From JAUXEH01 sp965602945 (GTDB lineage Bacteria; Acidobacteriota; Aminicenantia; Aminicenantales; Aminicenantaceae), in NCBI GenBank assembly GCA_965602945.1, contig CBFDBC010000041.1, positions 1 through 20,935 of the forward strand: a stretch of 20,935 nt of DNA, given 5' to 3'. Positions 1 through 6,989 of this stretch are shown in pieces. Within the stretch, counting starts at the first letter, position 1. Every line of letters begins with the position of its first letter. Under the pieces are notes generated by a model, which had not been told where the DNA came from, did not search any database, and saw only the letters and a program-made list of their open reading frames with translations. A program made the position numbers and the translations under genes.

Positions 1-319
1 CGTACAGGGCCTTGAGATGCGCGGCGGGACCATACGTGTTGGTGAAGGTCTGAAAATAGGCGATGAATTTTTCCGCCCGGTATCGTTTCCGGAGCCCTTC
101 CCTGCCGATACGCATCTGCTCGGTGATCGGCACCGGCATCCGGCTATCCCCGCGGCCGGAGCCGCCGGCCGGGTCGCAGAACAGGCATCCGTCCTCTCCC
201 ACCGTGCCGTCCCGGTTGGGGCAGCTCAGCCCGGCATCCAGGGCGATCTTGTACACCCGGCAGCCGAACCTCTGTCTCAGGTGCTCACTGAAGCGTAGGT
301 AGCGGCTTTCTCTCGGCAT
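1..319 (-). CDS. YhcC/TIGR01212-type radical SAM protein (3' end cut by window)
   Basis: This is the N-terminal 106 residues of a radical SAM protein; the gene runs off the left edge of the window. The opening segment (R-Y-L-R-F-S-E-H-L-R-Q-R-F-G, then V-Y-K-I-A-L-D-A-G-L) and the cysteine pattern C33, C45, C48 in C-P-N-R-D-G-T...G-C-L-F-C match the YhcC family, where these cysteines bind the 4Fe-4S cluster that cleaves S-adenosylmethionine. The segment I-A-Y-F-Q-T-F-T-N-T-Y near residue 88 is also typical. The ATG at 317-319 follows an AGGA 6 bases upstream. The gene starts 45 bases after the ABC permease stop on the same strand, so it may be the last gene of that operon. The substrate of this family is unknown to me. 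Identification of the family is firm; the function is not. Confidence 0.85.
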   Translation of the reverse strand, partial: MPRESRYLRFSEHLRQRFGCRVYKIALDAGLSCPNRDGTVGEDGCLFCDPAGGSGRGDSRMPVPITEQMRIGREGLRKRYRAEKFIAYFQTFTNTYGPAAHLKALY

Positions 320-364
320 GGTCGATCCTAGTATGACGGGTTCCGCCTCGCTTGCATAGGCAAG

Positions 365-1354
365 TCAACGCCAGCGGCGGGAGATCAGGAGATGGATGAA
401 AAGCGGCCCCCCGATGATGGCCGTTACGATCCCTACCGGGAGCTCCGTCGGCGCCAGCACGGTGCGGGCCGCTGTGTCACACACCGCCAGGGCCGTCCCG
501 CCCAGGAGGAAAGCGGCGGGCAGCACAGTCCTCTGATCGACACCGCTCAGCCTGCGGACGGCGTGCGGAACGATGAGTCCCACGAATCCGATCGGCCCTA
601 CCAGGGACACCACAGCCGCTGTAGCGAGGCCTCCCCCCACAAACACGTTGCGGCGCACCATCGGCACATCCACGCCCTGGGCCAGGGCCAGGTCCTCGCT
701 GAGGGCGATGTGGTTGAGGTCCCGGGCATGGAAGAGCAGGAGGCCCAGTCCAGGGAGGAGGAGCGGCAGGATGCCGATGAGCTGTTCGAAGCCCAGGATG
801 TCAAGTCCGCCCATCATCCAGCGCTGGAAAACGACCAGGGCATTGGGATCAGCCAGGTAGGTCAGGAGCAGAATACCACCGGCGCAGATGATGCTGATGG
901 TCACACCGGCCAGGAGCAGGGTGTAGACCGACATCCCCCCTGGGCTGCGCGCCAGTCGCTGGATCAGGAACAGGGCGGCGGCGGCCCCAAGTACCGCGAA
1001 TAACTGCAGGGACCCGAAGGGCCCCCAGACCGCCCAGAGGGCGGGGAACGAGATGGTCAGGAAGGCCCCCAGAGCGGCCCCCCCGCTGATGCCCAGCGTG
1101 AAGGGTTCGACCAGCGGATTCCTGAACAGGACCTGGAACGAGGCCCCGATCACGGCCAGGGCCCCCCCGGCCAGGAGCGCCAGCAGGACCCGGGGCACAC
1201 GCTGGTGCCAGAAGATCTCCCCGGCCGGTTGAAGCTCGCCCGACAGATAGGCCAGGACATCTCCGGTGGAGACGGGTTCGGGTCCGATCCAGGGGCTCAC
1301 GAGGGCAGCCAGCAGAAACAGCAGGGCGTAGCCGGTCAGGGCCCCGGCCTTCAC
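365..1354 (-). CDS. FecCD/BtuC-type ABC transporter permease (iron-chelate or corrinoid)
   Basis: A 329-residue polytopic membrane protein, the usual length for the FecCD family, forming the inner-membrane channel of a type II ABC importer. Family hallmarks are R-V-P-R-V-L-L-A-L-L-A-G-G-A-L followed by F-R-N-P-L-V-E-P-F-T-L-G-I-S-G-G-A in the N-terminal half. Near the C-terminus come G-F-V-G-L-I-V-P-H-A-V-R-R and E-L-P-V-G-I-V-T-A-I-I-G-G-P-L-F. About ten hydrophobic segments are visible. The start is GTG at 1352-1354, sharing the four bases GTGA with the stop of the ATPase gene, so translation is very likely coupled. Substrate cannot be read from the permease; the binding protein upstream leans towards cobalamin or a related corrinoid, but ferric siderophore is possible. 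Confidence 0.93.
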   Translation of the reverse strand: MKAGALTGYALLFLLAALVSPWIGPEPVSTGDVLAYLSGELQPAGEIFWHQRVPRVLLALLAGGALAVIGASFQVLFRNPLVEPFTLGISGGAALGAFLTISFPALWAVWGPFGSLQLFAVLGAAAALFLIQRLARSPGGMSVYTLLLAGVTISIICAGGILLLTYLADPNALVVFQRWMMGGLDILGFEQLIGILPLLLPGLGLLLFHARDLNHIALSEDLALAQGVDVPMVRRNVFVGGGLATAAVVSLVGPIGFVGLIVPHAVRRLSGVDQRTVLPAAFLLGGTALAVCDTAARTVLAPTELPVGIVTAIIGGPLFIHLLISRRWR

Positions 1355-2139
1355 TCCGTCTCCTCCTGCACGGCGCGGGCGAAAATAAGAGGGCGTTGAG
1401 TCTCGGGATGCCGGCCCATCAAAACGTCCGCTCCGTACACCTCGGAAACCCGCTCCTCCGTGAGCACCTGGTGGGGCGGCCCCAGGGAAAGGATCCTGCC
1501 TTGGGAGAGCATGAGCAGCCGGTCGGCGTACAGGGATGCGAGGTTGACGTCGTGTGTGACCACCGCGATGCCCATGCCGTCCCGGGAGAGGTGGTGCAGC
1601 AGGCGGAAGAAGCGGACCTGATGCGGGAGGTCGAGCGCCGCGGCCGGCTCGTCCAGAAGCAGGAAGCGGGGCTGCTGCGCCAGGACGGATGCCAGGAAGG
1701 CGCGTTTTTTCTCTCCCCCGGAGAGCTGCGACAGCCTCCTGTTTCTAAGGGGGATCATGCCGGTCAGGTCCAGGCTGAGGTCGATGGCCGCACGGTCCTC
1801 GCTTCCCAGGCGGCCCCAACCCTTCACATGAGGATAACGGCCCATCCCCGCCAGTTCTTCCACGACCAGGTCGTATTCGCTGCTCAGTTCCTGGGGGAGG
1901 AAGCCCAGTTCCTGTGCGGCCGTGCGCCTGTCCAGGCCTCTCAGGTCCCGATCCCCGAGGCGGATCCGCCCACCCAGCGGGGCGAGCAGGCCGGCAGCGA
2001 TGTGCAGCAGGGTGGTCTTGCCCGACCCGTTGGGGCCGATGATGCCCAAGACCTCCCCTGCCGTCAGTGATAGCTCGGGGATGTTGAGCTCCCAGTCGAT
2101 CCCTGGGAAGCGGTGAGTGATGTCCCGCAGCTCAATCAT
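1351..2139 (-). CDS. ABC transporter ATP-binding protein, FecE/BtuD type
   Basis: The 262-residue ATPase subunit of the same importer. It shows Walker A G-P-N-G-S-G-K-T (35-42), the Q-loop L-P-Q-E (81-84), the signature L-S-G-G-E (139-143), Walker B F-L-L-L-D-E (159-164) and the H-loop histidine in V-T-H-D (H196). All catalytic elements are intact. The ATG at 2137-2139 lies inside the end of the binding-protein gene (8-base overlap), and its own stop overlaps the permease start, so the three genes form one translationally linked unit. The order binding protein, ATPase, permease is less usual than binding protein, permease, ATPase. It acts on the cytoplasmic face as a dimer with two permease copies. 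Confidence 0.94.
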   Translation of the reverse strand: MIELRDITHRFPGIDWELNIPELSLTAGEVLGIIGPNGSGKTTLLHIAAGLLAPLGGRIRLGDRDLRGLDRRTAAQELGFLPQELSSEYDLVVEELAGMGRYPHVKGWGRLGSEDRAAIDLSLDLTGMIPLRNRRLSQLSGGEKKRAFLASVLAQQPRFLLLDEPAAALDLPHQVRFFRLLHHLSRDGMGIAVVTHDVNLASLYADRLLMLSQGRILSLGPPHQVLTEERVSEVYGADVLMGRHPETQRPLIFARAVQEETE

Positions 2140-3070
2140 GCGTGTCCTCGAAGAGCTCAGGGTGTATGGCGGCCGCCAGCCTGTGTGCAGTCTGAGAGAT
2201 CCTCACCCCCGGGATCAACATGTAGTCATCCGTCAGGAAAAAGATCCTCCCGGCCTTGACTGCGGGCAGGGTGGACAGCCTGTCCCAATCGGACTTGAGC
2301 AGCAGCTGGTTGTCCGGGGAAATCCCCTCGGCCAGTACCTCGATGATGACATCCGGCCGGCGCCGGACCAGGGCTTCCTTGGAGATGGTGGGATACGATC
2401 CGGGAGCGTCGGCGAAGATGTTGCGCCCGCCGGCGAGCTCGATCAGCTCATGCAGGAATGTGCCGGATCCCGTGGTCATGAGGCCGGTCAGGTCGCCCGG
2501 GGTGTGCCCCAGCCCCAGGAACACTTTCCGAGGGATTCGCGACCGTGTCTTTCGGGCCAGGTCTGACAGCTGCTGCCTGATGTCGGCGGCCAGGTGTTCG
2601 GCGGATGCCTCCTCGCCCAGCCAGGTTCCGATTGTCAGGATGGCGGCTCCGATGTGCTCGATCCTGTCGATCTCTACGGACAGGGACCGGATCCCCTGAT
2701 CGCGGCAGAAACGGGACAGGGCCTGATGCTTTCCCTGAAATATGATCAGGTCCGGCTCCAGGGACAGGATCCTCTCGCGGTTGGGATTGATCTGTCCCCC
2801 GATGCGCGCCACGTCCTTGGCCTCGGGGGGGTAGGTGGAATAGTCGCTCACACCGACAACCCGGGGGCCCGCTCCCAGAGTGAATACGATCTCTGTGATG
2901 CTGGGTGCGGCACAGATCACCCGGCCGTAATCCGGATGGGCCGTGGGCGTGGGAGCATCGAGTGCGTTCCAGCTTCCTGAACTCCCCCGGTAGAGGAGGT
3001 AGACAGCCGCGAACCCCAGGAATGTGACGGCCAGGGCTATGACCAGCGGCAGGTTTTGGATTCTTTTCAT
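2132..3070 (-). CDS. Periplasmic binding protein of BtuF/FepB type, N-terminally membrane-anchored
   Basis: A 312-residue solute-binding protein of the Peripla_BP_2 family. The phrase A-A-P-S-I-T-E-I-V-F-T-L-G-A-G-P-R-V-V-G-V-S-D (about 54-76) is the classic start of the fold and resembles cobalamin-binding members; later come G-G-Q-I-N-P-N-R-E and L-E-P-D-L-I-I. I chose the ATG at 3068-3070 because it places M-K-R plus a hydrophobic segment (residues 7-28) at the N-terminus. An in-frame GTG at 3139 would add 23 residues without signal character. There is no lipobox cysteine, so the protein looks anchored by an uncleaved signal segment rather than by lipid. An SD-like AAGGTGA lies 10 bases upstream, inside a small palindrome (see 3072-3087). 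Substrate is inferred: corrinoid more likely than siderophore. Confidence 0.88.
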   Translation of the reverse strand: MKRIQNLPLVIALAVTFLGFAAVYLLYRGSSGSWNALDAPTPTAHPDYGRVICAAPSITEIVFTLGAGPRVVGVSDYSTYPPEAKDVARIGGQINPNRERILSLEPDLIIFQGKHQALSRFCRDQGIRSLSVEIDRIEHIGAAILTIGTWLGEEASAEHLAADIRQQLSDLARKTRSRIPRKVFLGLGHTPGDLTGLMTTGSGTFLHELIELAGGRNIFADAPGSYPTISKEALVRRRPDVIIEVLAEGISPDNQLLLKSDWDRLSTLPAVKAGRIFFLTDDYMLIPGVRISQTAHRLAAAIHPELFEDTHD

Positions 3071-3071
3071 G

Positions 3072-3087
3072 AAGGTGAAATCACCTT
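3072..3087 (-). promoter_or_regulatory. Palindrome overlapping the ribosome binding site of the binding-protein gene
   Basis: On the minus strand the 16 bases AAGGTGATTTCACCTT form a perfect dyad with 7-base arms, ending just before the ATG at 3070. The left arm is the likely Shine-Dalgarno sequence, so in RNA the right arm could pair with it as a 6-bp stem with an ATTT loop and hide it. As DNA it could be a repressor site for a metal regulator. Which of the two, if either, cannot be told from the sequence. Confidence 0.4.
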
Positions 3088-3190
3088 GCCCTAAACCATG
3101 GCTTTTGTCAACGCCCTCCCAATAGAGACCGCTGCTCACTCACGGGCTGTTTGTGGTGCTTCGGGATGCCTGTTTGTCGGTGGGTTCAGA

Positions 3191-3228
3191 TGAAAAGAGC
3201 TGCCCGCTTCAGGGGGAAGCGGGCAGCT
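3191..3228 (-). terminator. Perfect 13-bp hairpin with short T tract, possible attenuator
   Basis: Arms 3198-3210 and 3216-3228 (AGCTGCCCGCTTC and its complement) pair without mismatch around a 5-base loop. Read on the minus strand the stem is followed by CTTTTC, a short U tract, so it could act as an intrinsic terminator or attenuator. It lies 128 bases before the binding-protein start and inside the leader that would arise from the promoter at 3606-3635. On the plus strand there is no T tract. Confidence 0.45.
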
Positions 3229-3605
3229 GCCATGGGGATGGATTAAAGAATAGGGGAATCTATCTCAATCCTTGGATAAAAGGAGGGGTAAAAAGGAGGG
3301 ACTTGCGTATGTCCTTGTTTTTCTATCTCGCTCTTATTAGCCATTCCATTACTATATACGCGAAAATCGTTCAAAGAGTTGCTTGTTTGGCGTATATTCC
3401 GCCTGGAAATGGCGATTTTCCTCTGAAAACGGAACTTGGACCGTTTCGGGCCCTTCCAGGATGGAGAATGCGGGAAGAATGTCGGGAGCGATCAGGCTTG
3501 AAAACCGGTGCCAAGGGGCGCATAAATCATTGATAAATAAAGAGATGAATGGAGATGTCGAGTTCCTTTGAGTCTTTGCTGTCCCCCAACTGCAACGTTT
3601 CAAAT

Positions 3606-3635
3606 ATTATATCACAGATTTTTGCCTGATTACAA
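3606..3635 (-). promoter_or_regulatory. Sigma70-like promoter reading towards the ABC transporter operon
   Basis: On the minus strand TTGTAA (3630-3635) and a perfect TATAAT (3606-3611) are separated by 18 bases in an AT-rich patch. Transcription would start near 3599 and give a leader of about 530 bases before the binding-protein gene. The sequence match is good, but such AT-rich patches produce chance matches. Confidence 0.45.
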
Positions 3636-3698
3636 GCATTATTATTATTTTTTTTTAATCACCCGATTTCCCCATGAAAGTGCGGATAATCTCACGAT

Positions 3699-3722
3699 AA
3701 ACGGCCTGTTTTGGCCGTTTTT
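3699..3722 (+). terminator. Rho-independent terminator upstream of the decarboxylase
   Basis: AAACGGCC (3699-3706) and GGCCGTTT (3713-3720) form an 8-bp stem around TGTTTT, followed by further T to make a run of five. The orientation stops plus-strand transcription just before the decarboxylase promoter. This implies either some plus-strand transcription from within the intergenic region or insulation from antisense reading. Confidence 0.65.
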
Positions 3723-3738
3723 CCCGGCTAGCCTGCTT

Positions 3739-3767
3739 TTGACTCCGGCAGTACAATTATCTAGAAT
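3739..3767 (+). promoter_or_regulatory. Sigma70-like promoter of the decarboxylase operon
   Basis: TTGACT (3739-3744) and TAGAAT (3762-3767) with an ideal 17-base spacer, each one base off consensus. The expected start is near 3774, leaving a leader of about 65 bases before the ATG at 3839. It sits directly after the terminator at 3699-3722, a layout expected of a real transcription start. Confidence 0.65.
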
Positions 3768-3838
3768 AAACAACAACTTGATTGATTCACAGGATACCGA
3801 CTCAGGGAAACGGTTTTTTTGATTTGAAGGAGAAGGGA

Positions 3839-5260
3839 ATGGACGGAGACGAGTTCCGGCAGTGGGGATACCGCTTTGTGGACTGGGTGGCGGATTATTT
3901 CGAAAACGTGGGTCAGTACCCGGTGCGCCCAGCCCTCCAGCCCGGGGATATCAAGAAACAGCTCCCCAAGGAGGCACCCCAGCAGGGCGAGCCCATGGAC
4001 TCCGTGTTCGCCGATTTTCAAAATATCGTGCTCCCCGGCATGACCCACTGGCAGCACCCGTCCTGGTTCGCCTATTTTTCGGCCAACAACAGCCCGCCTT
4101 CGGTGCTGGCGGAGCTGCTTACAGCCGGAATGGGTGCCCAGTGCATGGTGTGGGAGACCTCCCCGGCCGCGGCAGAGCTGGAAGAAGTTGTGCTGGAATG
4201 GCTGCGCAAGCTGCTCAGCCTGCCCGAGGGTTTATCCGGAGTCATCCAGGACACGGCCTCGACCGCCTCACTGGTGGCTCTGCTCACGGCCCGGGAGCGG
4301 GTCACGGGCTTCGAGTCCAACCGCAGGGGGCTCAAAGAGCCGCTTATGGTCTATGTTTCGGAGGAGGCCCACTCCAGCGTGGAGAAAGGCGCCAAGATCG
4401 CAGGCTTCGGCTGGGAGAACATCCGCAAGATCCCCTCGGACGCGGCGTTCGCCATGATCCCTGAGGAGCTGGAAAAAGCACTGGCCGCGGACAAAGACCG
4501 GGGGCTGCGGCCCGCCTGCGTGGTGGCCACGGTCGGGACCACCTCGTCTTCCGCCATCGATCCGCTGGAACCCATCGGCCGGATCTGCCGCCGGCACGAC
4601 GTCTGGCTGCACGTGGATGCCGCCTACGCCGGCACCGCCGCCATCCTGCCTGAGAAACAGTGGATCTTCGAGGGGGTGGAGCACGTGGACTCGCTGGTGT
4701 TCAACCCTCACAAGTGGATGCTCACCAACTTCGACTGCTCGGCTTATTATGTCAAGGATGCGGGCGCCCTGATCCGCACATTCGAGATCCATCCCGAATA
4801 CCTGAAGACCGGAGTGGATGCCGTGGTCAAGAACTACCGGGACTGGGGGATCCAGCTGGGGCGGCGCTTCCGGGCCCTGAAACTCTGGTTCGTTCTCCGA
4901 TCCTACGGGGTGGAGGGGATCCAGTCCATGGTCAGGGAACACATCCGCCTGGCCCAGCTGTTCAAGGAGTGGGTGGAAGCCCATGATCTGTTCGAGATCA
5001 TGGCTCCGGTACCCCTCAGCCTGGTCTGCTTCCGGTTGAACGATGGAAGCCCTGAGGACGAGCTGGACCGGCTCAACCGTGAGCTGCTCAAGCGGCTCAA
5101 CCAGACGGGCCGCCTCCTGCTGACGCAGACCGCCCTCAAGGGGAATTACGTGATCCGCATGGCCATCGACTCTCACACCACTCAGGAAGGGAATGTTAGG
5201 GATGCCTGGGACCTCATCCAGGAAACGGCCGCGGGCCTTTTGGGGCAGGATCCGGTGTGA
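3839..5260 (+). CDS. Aromatic-L-amino-acid decarboxylase (PLP group II)
   Basis: A 473-residue PLP enzyme closely resembling animal and plant aromatic-amino-acid (DOPA, tyrosine, tryptophan) decarboxylases; it would release CO2 and make the matching aromatic amine in the cytoplasm. Key residues are present: the PLP-binding lysine K292 in N-P-H-K-W, the ring-stacking histidine H178 in E-A-H-S-S, and D260 in H-V-D-A-A-Y. The mobile-loop tyrosine Y333 in N-Y-R-D-W is also present; as I recall, Phe there marks aldehyde synthases in plants. The motif L-G-R-R-F-R-A-L-K-L-W-F-V follows. I chose ATG 3839 because AAGGAG lies 6 bases upstream and M-D-G-D-E-F-R is a typical start; an in-frame TTG at 3782 would add 19 atypical residues. 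It heads a three-gene operon. The exact substrate is not decided by sequence. Confidence 0.93.
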   Translation: MDGDEFRQWGYRFVDWVADYFENVGQYPVRPALQPGDIKKQLPKEAPQQGEPMDSVFADFQNIVLPGMTHWQHPSWFAYFSANNSPPSVLAELLTAGMGAQCMVWETSPAAAELEEVVLEWLRKLLSLPEGLSGVIQDTASTASLVALLTARERVTGFESNRRGLKEPLMVYVSEEAHSSVEKGAKIAGFGWENIRKIPSDAAFAMIPEELEKALAADKDRGLRPACVVATVGTTSSSAIDPLEPIGRICRRHDVWLHVDAAYAGTAAILPEKQWIFEGVEHVDSLVFNPHKWMLTNFDCSAYYVKDAGALIRTFEIHPEYLKTGVDAVVKNYRDWGIQLGRRFRALKLWFVLRSYGVEGIQSMVREHIRLAQLFKEWVEAHDLFEIMAPVPLSLVCFRLNDGSPEDELDRLNRELLKRLNQTGRLLLTQTALKGNYVIRMAIDSHTTQEGNVRDAWDLIQETAAGLLGQDPV

Positions 5261-5976
5261 GCATGCGCCTGAGGGTCTCGGAGGAGATTTGGAGCGCCTT
5301 TCCCGGACTCCATCTCGGGGTGGTGATAGCCCGGGGGATCGACAACAGCGGCGATGCCTCCGAGCTGGCCGCAGCCATCCGGGAAACCCAGTCCCGGATC
5401 CGGGTGGAATACGAAACGGAAACCCTGTCCCAGATCCCCCGCATCCAGGCCTGGCGCCGGGCTTTTTCGGAATTCGGCGCCAAGCCCAAGAAGTATAAAA
5501 GCTCGGTGGAGAGCCTGTACCGCATGATCCTCAAAGGGATGGACCTGCGCCGCATCAGCCCGGTGGTGGATATCTACAACCTCGTCTCTCTCAAGTTCGG
5601 GATCCCGGCGGGTGGGGACGACCTGGATAAGGTCCGGGGAGACATTTTGCTGACCTTCGCCACCGGGGGTGAGGAGTTCATCCCGCTCAACAGCGAAACC
5701 CGGGAAGAGGCCCGGCCGGGAGAGGTGATATACCGCGATGAGCAGGGTGTCCTGTGCCGTCGTTGGAACTGGCGAGAGTGCGATCGGACCAAGATGACCC
5801 GGGACACGCGGAACGTGAGCCTGGTGGTGGAAGGGCTCCCCCCCGTGGAGCGTGTTGAGGTGGAGGGGACCATCGCAGAACTGGCCGGCCTCGTATCCGG
5901 TACCTGCGGAGGCGTCATGCGAAGTGCGATCCTCGACAGGGACCATCCGGATATCCACCTGGACTTGGAAACCTAA
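5257..5976 (+). CDS. Stand-alone B3/4 (PheRS beta-like) domain protein
   Basis: A 239-residue protein of the B3/4 domain family (COG3382 type). Its domain is homologous to the part of the phenylalanyl-tRNA synthetase beta chain that edits Tyr-tRNA(Phe). Recognisable segments are W-R-R-A-F-S-E-F-G-A-K-P-K-K-Y-K-S-S-V-E near residue 67, S-P-V-V-D-I-Y-N-L-V-S-L-K-F near 101 and P-A-G-G-D-D-L near 117. The function of the free-standing form is not established to my knowledge; trans-editing or aromatic amino acid binding are possibilities. The GTG at 5257 shares GTGA with the decarboxylase stop, so the two are probably made together; an ATG at 5263 is an alternative start. Confidence 0.85.
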   Translation: MSMRLRVSEEIWSAFPGLHLGVVIARGIDNSGDASELAAAIRETQSRIRVEYETETLSQIPRIQAWRRAFSEFGAKPKKYKSSVESLYRMILKGMDLRRISPVVDIYNLVSLKFGIPAGGDDLDKVRGDILLTFATGGEEFIPLNSETREEARPGEVIYRDEQGVLCRRWNWRECDRTKMTRDTRNVSLVVEGLPPVERVEVEGTIAELAGLVSGTCGGVMRSAILDRDHPDIHLDLET

Positions 5977-5993
5977 TATGGGAGAGTGAGCGG

Positions 5994-6989
5994 ATGTTTC
6001 AGACGGAGATCATACTCTGGATGCAGTCCCACGCCACAGGATTCTGGACGGCATTCTTCAAATTCTGGTCCGGCTACGACAAGTGGGTCATCCCCCTGAT
6101 GCTGCTCATCCTGTTCGCACTGAGCTTCCGGGCCGGATTCGTCCTGATCCAGGCCGTTTTCTGGAACATGACGATCATCATCTTCCTGAAGGAACTCCTT
6201 CTGCTTCCACGGCCCTGCAGCGTGGACAGCAACGTGAAGCTTCTCGGCAAGGGGATTCCCAATACCACTCCTTTCGAGAACCGGGGCGCTGAGAGCTTCT
6301 TCGGCGGCCTCCCCAGGGACGTGGTGGAAGGCCTGCGGGCTCATCCCATCGACACCTGGGGGCTGCCTTCGGGACACACCAGCAGTTCCGTGACCTTTGC
6401 GGGGCTTGTCTATCTGCTGGTCAAGAACCGGTGGGTGAGGATCGCGGCCGCCGCCATGATCGTCTTCGTCCCCCTCTCCCGGATCTACCTGGGGCGGCAC
6501 TTCCTGGCCGACGTCCTGGCCGGCTATGCCTTCGCCCTGGTGTTCATCCTGCTCTTCTATCACGGGATCTACCGGCGCCGTTGGTTCCAGGATTTCTTCC
6601 ATGCCCGGTGGGATCAGACCCCCTGGAACACGAGGACGTGGGCCATCCTCTTCTACCTCATCATGCTGCCTCTCCTGATCCTCTTGATCCCGTATGCCCG
6701 GATCGATGCCGTGGCCGCCCTGCTCGGGCTGAACCTGGGCTACATACTCCTCCGGATCAAGGGAGCTCCGTTGGATTCGGGGAGTGTTCTGCAGAGGGCG
6801 GCGCGAGCCGCGATCGCTCTGGCGCTTTATTTCGGCCTTGACTTCATTTTGGGTGTGATCGAAGGGCTGTTGTCCACATCCGGGTCGGATATCGTAGTTT
6901 TCGCCCACAACGTGCTGATCATGATGATCCTGCTCTGGGCATCAACAGAGGTCAGCATCCGGCTGGGTTTCTTTAAGCGCTCCGTGTGA
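5994..6989 (+). CDS. PAP2-superfamily membrane phosphatase
   Basis: A 331-residue polytopic protein with a complete phosphatidic acid phosphatase signature: K66-x6-R73-P74, P-S-G-H at 125-128 and S162-R163-x5-H169-x3-D173. These residues form the phosphate-binding and catalytic site, usually facing the periplasm. Substrates of the family are lipid phosphates such as undecaprenyl pyrophosphate, phosphatidate or phosphatidylglycerophosphate. After the PAP2 core (to about residue 195) there is a second block of about four hydrophobic helices (215-325), a C-terminal extension compared with the simplest members. The start ATG at 5994 lies 17 bases after the B3/4 stop with a GGGAG upstream, and the gene ends the plus-strand operon. 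Its tail overlaps that of the convergent esterase gene by 17 bases. A link to the decarboxylase is not evident. Confidence 0.9.
   Translation: MFQTEIILWMQSHATGFWTAFFKFWSGYDKWVIPLMLLILFALSFRAGFVLIQAVFWNMTIIIFLKELLLLPRPCSVDSNVKLLGKGIPNTTPFENRGAESFFGGLPRDVVEGLRAHPIDTWGLPSGHTSSSVTFAGLVYLLVKNRWVRIAAAAMIVFVPLSRIYLGRHFLADVLAGYAFALVFILLFYHGIYRRRWFQDFFHARWDQTPWNTRTWAILFYLIMLPLLILLIPYARIDAVAALLGLNLGYILLRIKGAPLDSGSVLQRAARAAIALALYFGLDFILGVIEGLLSTSGSDIVVFAHNVLIMMILLWASTEVSIRLGFFKRSV

Larger units (their letters stand above)
3071..3838. other. 768-base intergenic region between divergent operons
   Basis: No recognisable gene lies here. The stretch is clearly more AT-rich than its surroundings, above all from 3600 to 3670, where there is a run of nine or more T. 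It holds divergent promoters (minus at 3606-3635, plus at 3739-3767), a 13-bp hairpin (3198-3228), a terminator (3699-3722) and the SD palindrome (3072-3087). A 74-codon open frame on the plus strand (ATG at 3309, stop at 3533) has a strong AAGGAGG nine bases upstream and a hydrophobic start, but no family I know; I do not call it a gene. I looked for a cobalamin riboswitch on the minus strand and did not find its B12 box or core motifs. Confidence 0.6.

Noticed and set aside
3071..3600. Cobalamin riboswitch upstream of the BtuF-like gene
   Set aside because: I searched the minus strand for the B12 box and the core motifs and found none, although the gene type made it likely.
3352..3603. 83-codon minus-strand frame in the intergenic region
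   Set aside because: No Shine-Dalgarno sequence, no recognisable motif, and the frame crosses the predicted leader start; there is no support for a gene.
4268..5176. Long open frame of about 300 codons antisense to the decarboxylase
   Set aside because: It lies opposite a strongly conserved gene, has skewed His/Pro/Gly/Arg composition and no family likeness. Such frames are common in GC-rich genes.
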